Below, piece after piece: positions 44,589-46,512 of a stretch of DNA of 46,512 nt (its first letter is position 1; each line of letters starts with the position of its first letter). The notes under the pieces were generated by a model. That model saw only the letters and a list, made by a program, of their open reading frames with translations. It ran no database searches and had not been told where the DNA came from. The translations under genes and the position numbers were made by a program. This DNA comes from Streptoalloteichus tenebrarius (GTDB taxonomy: Bacteria > Actinomycetota > Actinomycetes > Mycobacteriales > Pseudonocardiaceae), in the NCBI RefSeq assembly GCF_024171885.1, contig NZ_JAMTCP010000050.1, positions 1 through 46,512 on the forward strand, read 5' to 3'.

Positions 44589-45371
44589 TCAGAAGGCGGA
44601 GTTGGCCAGCCAGTCGTCGAGCACCGACACGTCGCCGCTGACCTCCACGGCCGCGTCGGCCACCGGGAGCCGGCGCACGGCGACCAGCCACAGGTCGGCG
44701 GCCGGCCCCTGGACGGTGACGTCGGCCCCACGGGGGTCGGACCCGCCGCGCTGGACGGTCACGCCGTCCGGGCCGCGCCGCACCGACCACCGGCCGGCGA
44801 GGTCGTCCCCGACGTCGGTCGCGACGAAGGACAGCGTCCGCGTGGTCTCCGCCCGCAGGCCCGGCTTCCGCTCCAGCATCGCCGGCAGCGACAGGAAGCC
44901 CAGCCACTCGTCCAGCCCGTCCACCGCGACCTCCGGGTCGACCGCGAACGGCCGACCCGTGGTGAGCGCGGCGTCCGCCCGGTGCACCACGGTCTCGTGC
45001 AGCATCCGCCGGACCCAGAAGCCGGCGCGGTGGTCCTGCGACCAGTTCCAGACGGGCGCGTCCGGCCCGGCCTCCCGCACCGCCGCCACGAGCCGGCGGG
45101 GGCCGGCCCGCAGCCAGTCGACGCGCTCGGCCGCGCCCTCCGGCAGCCGGACGTCCGGGACGTCCTCGAAGGCCGGCATCCCGGTGGCCCTGGTGGTGAC
45201 GGCGTGCGCCGCCCACCGGTGGGCCTGCCCCACGTGCTCGGCCAACTGCGCCAGCGTCCACTCGGGACAGGTCAGGACGGTCGCGCCGAGATCGGCGCCG
45301 TCGAACGCCTCGACGAAGCGGCCGCCCTCGGCCTCCAGCTCGGCGTAGTAGCGGTCCATGGTCAACGTCAT
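44589..45371 (-). CDS. DinB-like maleylpyruvate isomerase-family protein
   Basis: 260 aa of the TIGR03083-type family: LTMDRYYAELEAEGGRF, LTCPEWTLAQLAEHVGQAHR W, FWVRRMLHETVVHRADAAL. The His residues in these helices form the metal site of mycothiol-dependent DinB-like enzymes. The C-terminal SCP2-like domain (DVTVQGPAADLWLVAVRRLP, SGDVSVLDDWLANSAF) is typical. GGGGG precedes ATG 45371. Likely a mycothiol-dependent transferase or isomerase; substrate unknown. Confidence 0.85.
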   Translation of the reverse strand: MTLTMDRYYAELEAEGGRFVEAFDGADLGATVLTCPEWTLAQLAEHVGQAHRWAAHAVTTRATGMPAFEDVPDVRLPEGAAERVDWLRAGPRRLVAAVREAGPDAPVWNWSQDHRAGFWVRRMLHETVVHRADAALTTGRPFAVDPEVAVDGLDEWLGFLSLPAMLERKPGLRAETTRTLSFVATDVGDDLAGRWSVRRGPDGVTVQRGGSDPRGADVTVQGPAADLWLVAVRRLPVADAAVEVSGDVSVLDDWLANSAF

Positions 45372-45807
45372 GGCGTCCCCCAGTCCGTGGTCATCGTGCC
45401 AGGCGGAAGTCTGCCCGCACCCCACGACAATCCGGCCACACAAGTGACCCGGAACGCCCCGAGAACGGCAGGAGACCCACCCCTGCGGGTGGATCCCCTG
45501 GACCACCGCGACACGGTTTGCCCACCCGGCAGCGACCGCGTCCAGGTGCTCACGACTATGGACGGACAAGTCCGTGCTTCGGGGAAGTACTGACGCGGCA
45601 GGCCATGGTGTTTCGACACCGCCACGTTGCCAGGGTGAAATGCGGGTCCCGATGATCAGAGCACCTTCCCGGTGACCCGGCGCGGCCCGGTCACCGGCCT
45701 CGGCGGGACGGATGCTGATCACAGCCACAGGGGACGCCGTGCGAGGTGCGCGCTGCCGGGTCTGGCGGTGCGGACGCCGCACGTCCGTCCGGTGCGCCGC
45801 GCGCAGG
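45372..45807. other. Gene-free stretch before the IS remnants
   Basis: No convincing gene, promoter or repeat seen. It lies between the DinB-like gene and the older transposase fragment. Confidence 0.4.
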
Positions 45808-46163
45808 TCAGCTCCCGGCGCAGTTGTCCGCACCCCCTGGGCGTAGAGGGCCTGGGGCCTGTCCTCCCAGCCGGATGAGCAGGGTGGCCAGATCGACCAT
45901 GCGTCGGTAGGAGGTGACGATCTCGGCATAGCCGGTGGCGAGAGCGCGCCCCTGTTCGAGCCGGCTGACGCAACACGCAACCTCGTCACGGCGCGGGTAG
46001 ACGCCCGGGTCGGGGGCGGGCGGGCGCCCGCCGGCCCACCCCCGGTGGCGGGTGTCCCGCTGGTCGACGTGGTCGGGGATGGCCGCCGGGATACGGGCGC
46101 CGACGCAGGTAGAAGCGATCGCTCGGCGGGAGTAGCCGTTGTCCGCGATCACCCGGCTCGGCC
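45808..46163 (-). pseudogene. IS5-family transposase fragment (older)
   Basis: Only the C-terminal part of a DDE transposase remains: VIADNGYSRRAIASTCVGAR, IPAAIPDHVDQRDTRHRGWA, GGRPPAPD, RDEVACCVSRLEQGRALATG YAEIVTSYRRMV. It lacks everything before the ADxGYS motif because the sequence is cut at about 46163 by the end of another IS. The catalytic Glu position reads DEVACCVSRL, where the family has N-VERCFNRLK, so decay is under way. Confidence 0.75.
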
Positions 46164-46512
46164 TAGGTCGTGTCCGCAAAGTCAGGGCAGCCAGAGTCGT
46201 AGGCAGGCGAGAGTGACCATGGCCTGATAATGCCGGGCTCGTTTGTCATAGCCAGTGGCCAGGGCCTTGTTGTGCTTGAGCCGGTTGAAGCAGCGCTCGA
46301 CGACGTTGCGACGCCGGTAGGCCACGCGGTCGAGCCGGCATCTGCTCTCACCCCTGCGCGGACGGCCGTTGATCTGGTCGATCCGCTCCGGGATGGCCGC
46401 TGTGATGCCTCGCCTGCGCAGGGAGGAGCGGATCTTCGTGGACGAGTAGCCCTTGTCCGCAACGACCAGCGCGGGCCGGGTCCGCGGGCGGCCTGGCCCG
46501 CACCGTGAGATG
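46164..46512 (-). mobile_element. IS5-type insertion sequence, one end, runs off right edge
   Basis: The end reads CTAGGTCGTGTCCGCAAAGTCA, a likely terminal repeat, and the element carries the transposase listed next. It interrupts the older transposase fragment. The other end lies outside the window. Confidence 0.65.
46182..46512 (-). CDS. IS5-family transposase, C-terminal part (partial)
   Basis: The visible frame encodes TRPALVVADKGYSSTKIRSS, LRRRGITAAIPERIDQINGR, the DDE-motif Glu in RRRNVVERCFNRLKHNKALA TGYDKRARHYQAM, and ends at WLP. These are the last roughly 110 residues of an IS5/IS427-type DDE transposase. The frame is intact to the window edge. Confidence 0.85.
   Translation of the reverse strand, partial: ISRCGPGRPRTRPALVVADKGYSSTKIRSSLRRRGITAAIPERIDQINGRPRRGESRCRLDRVAYRRRNVVERCFNRLKHNKALATGYDKRARHYQAMVTLACLRLWLP

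Overview
The window comes from a high-GC actinomycete. GC3 is very high, GTG starts and ATGA/GTGA overlaps are frequent, and the window holds a WhiJ/Scr1-like XRE regulator with DUF397 partners, an orphan DUF742 protein, a chitinase promoter with DasR-type boxes and an accD1-accA1-fadE19-type leucine operon. Overall style suggests Pseudonocardiaceae (Saccharothrix/Actinosynnema/Lentzea-like), but the genus is inference. All calls come from reading the sequence; no database search was run.

Layout. (1) 1-3.5 kb: a partial small membrane ORF at the left edge, an XRE/DUF5753 regulator followed by four DUF397 genes (three of them recent tandem copies), a small ORF and a decayed LysR fragment. (2) 3.7-10.8 kb, minus strand: an SDR gene, then a tightly overlapping six-gene operon (GmhB phosphatase, GT9 transferase, two GT4-type transferases, GmhA/SIS isomerase, HldE kinase/adenylyltransferase) that should make ADP-D-glycero-beta-D-manno-heptose and transfer it in a Gram-positive. 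(3) 10.9-25.6 kb: a stress-type region with a PP2C-HATPase-STAS fusion, two divergent SRPBCC proteins, phosphoketolase plus acetate kinase, an RsbW-like anti-sigma, a SigB/F-type sigma overlapping a second GT9 gene, DUF2267 and DUF6480 proteins, a YdcF-like protein, an SMI1/KNR4 protein and a LuxR-type regulator. Five promoter-like sites of the form GNNT-N15/16-GGGTA sit in front of five of these genes. (4) 26-29 kb: DUF742 protein, GT1 glycosyltransferase and TetR regulator. (5) 29-31.4 kb: possible defence group with a HEPN-like protein, a 132-aa partner and an Mrr-type nuclease. (6) 31.5-33.2 kb: L-serine dehydratase under a glycine riboswitch. (7) 33.3-38.3 kb: chitinase with DasR-type boxes, a membrane protein and a TcmP/LCM-type methyltransferase with minisatellites at both ends. 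(8) 38.8-44.5 kb: acyl-CoA dehydrogenase, biotin carboxylase and carboxyltransferase (leucine/isovalerate catabolism) with a divergent TetR and matching palindromic operators. (9) 44.6-46.5 kb: a DinB-like protein and two nested IS5-type transposase pieces.

The most interesting reading is that the heptose/glycosyltransferase operon and the sigma/anti-sigma/phosphatase genes form one stress-linked surface-glycan module, because a GT9 gene is translationally overlapped with the sigma factor gene. Other notable patterns are apparent leaderless starts at six genes (TANNNT or GGGTAT 7-8 nt before the start codon), many minisatellites at gene ends, and a three-copy dispersed hairpin element.
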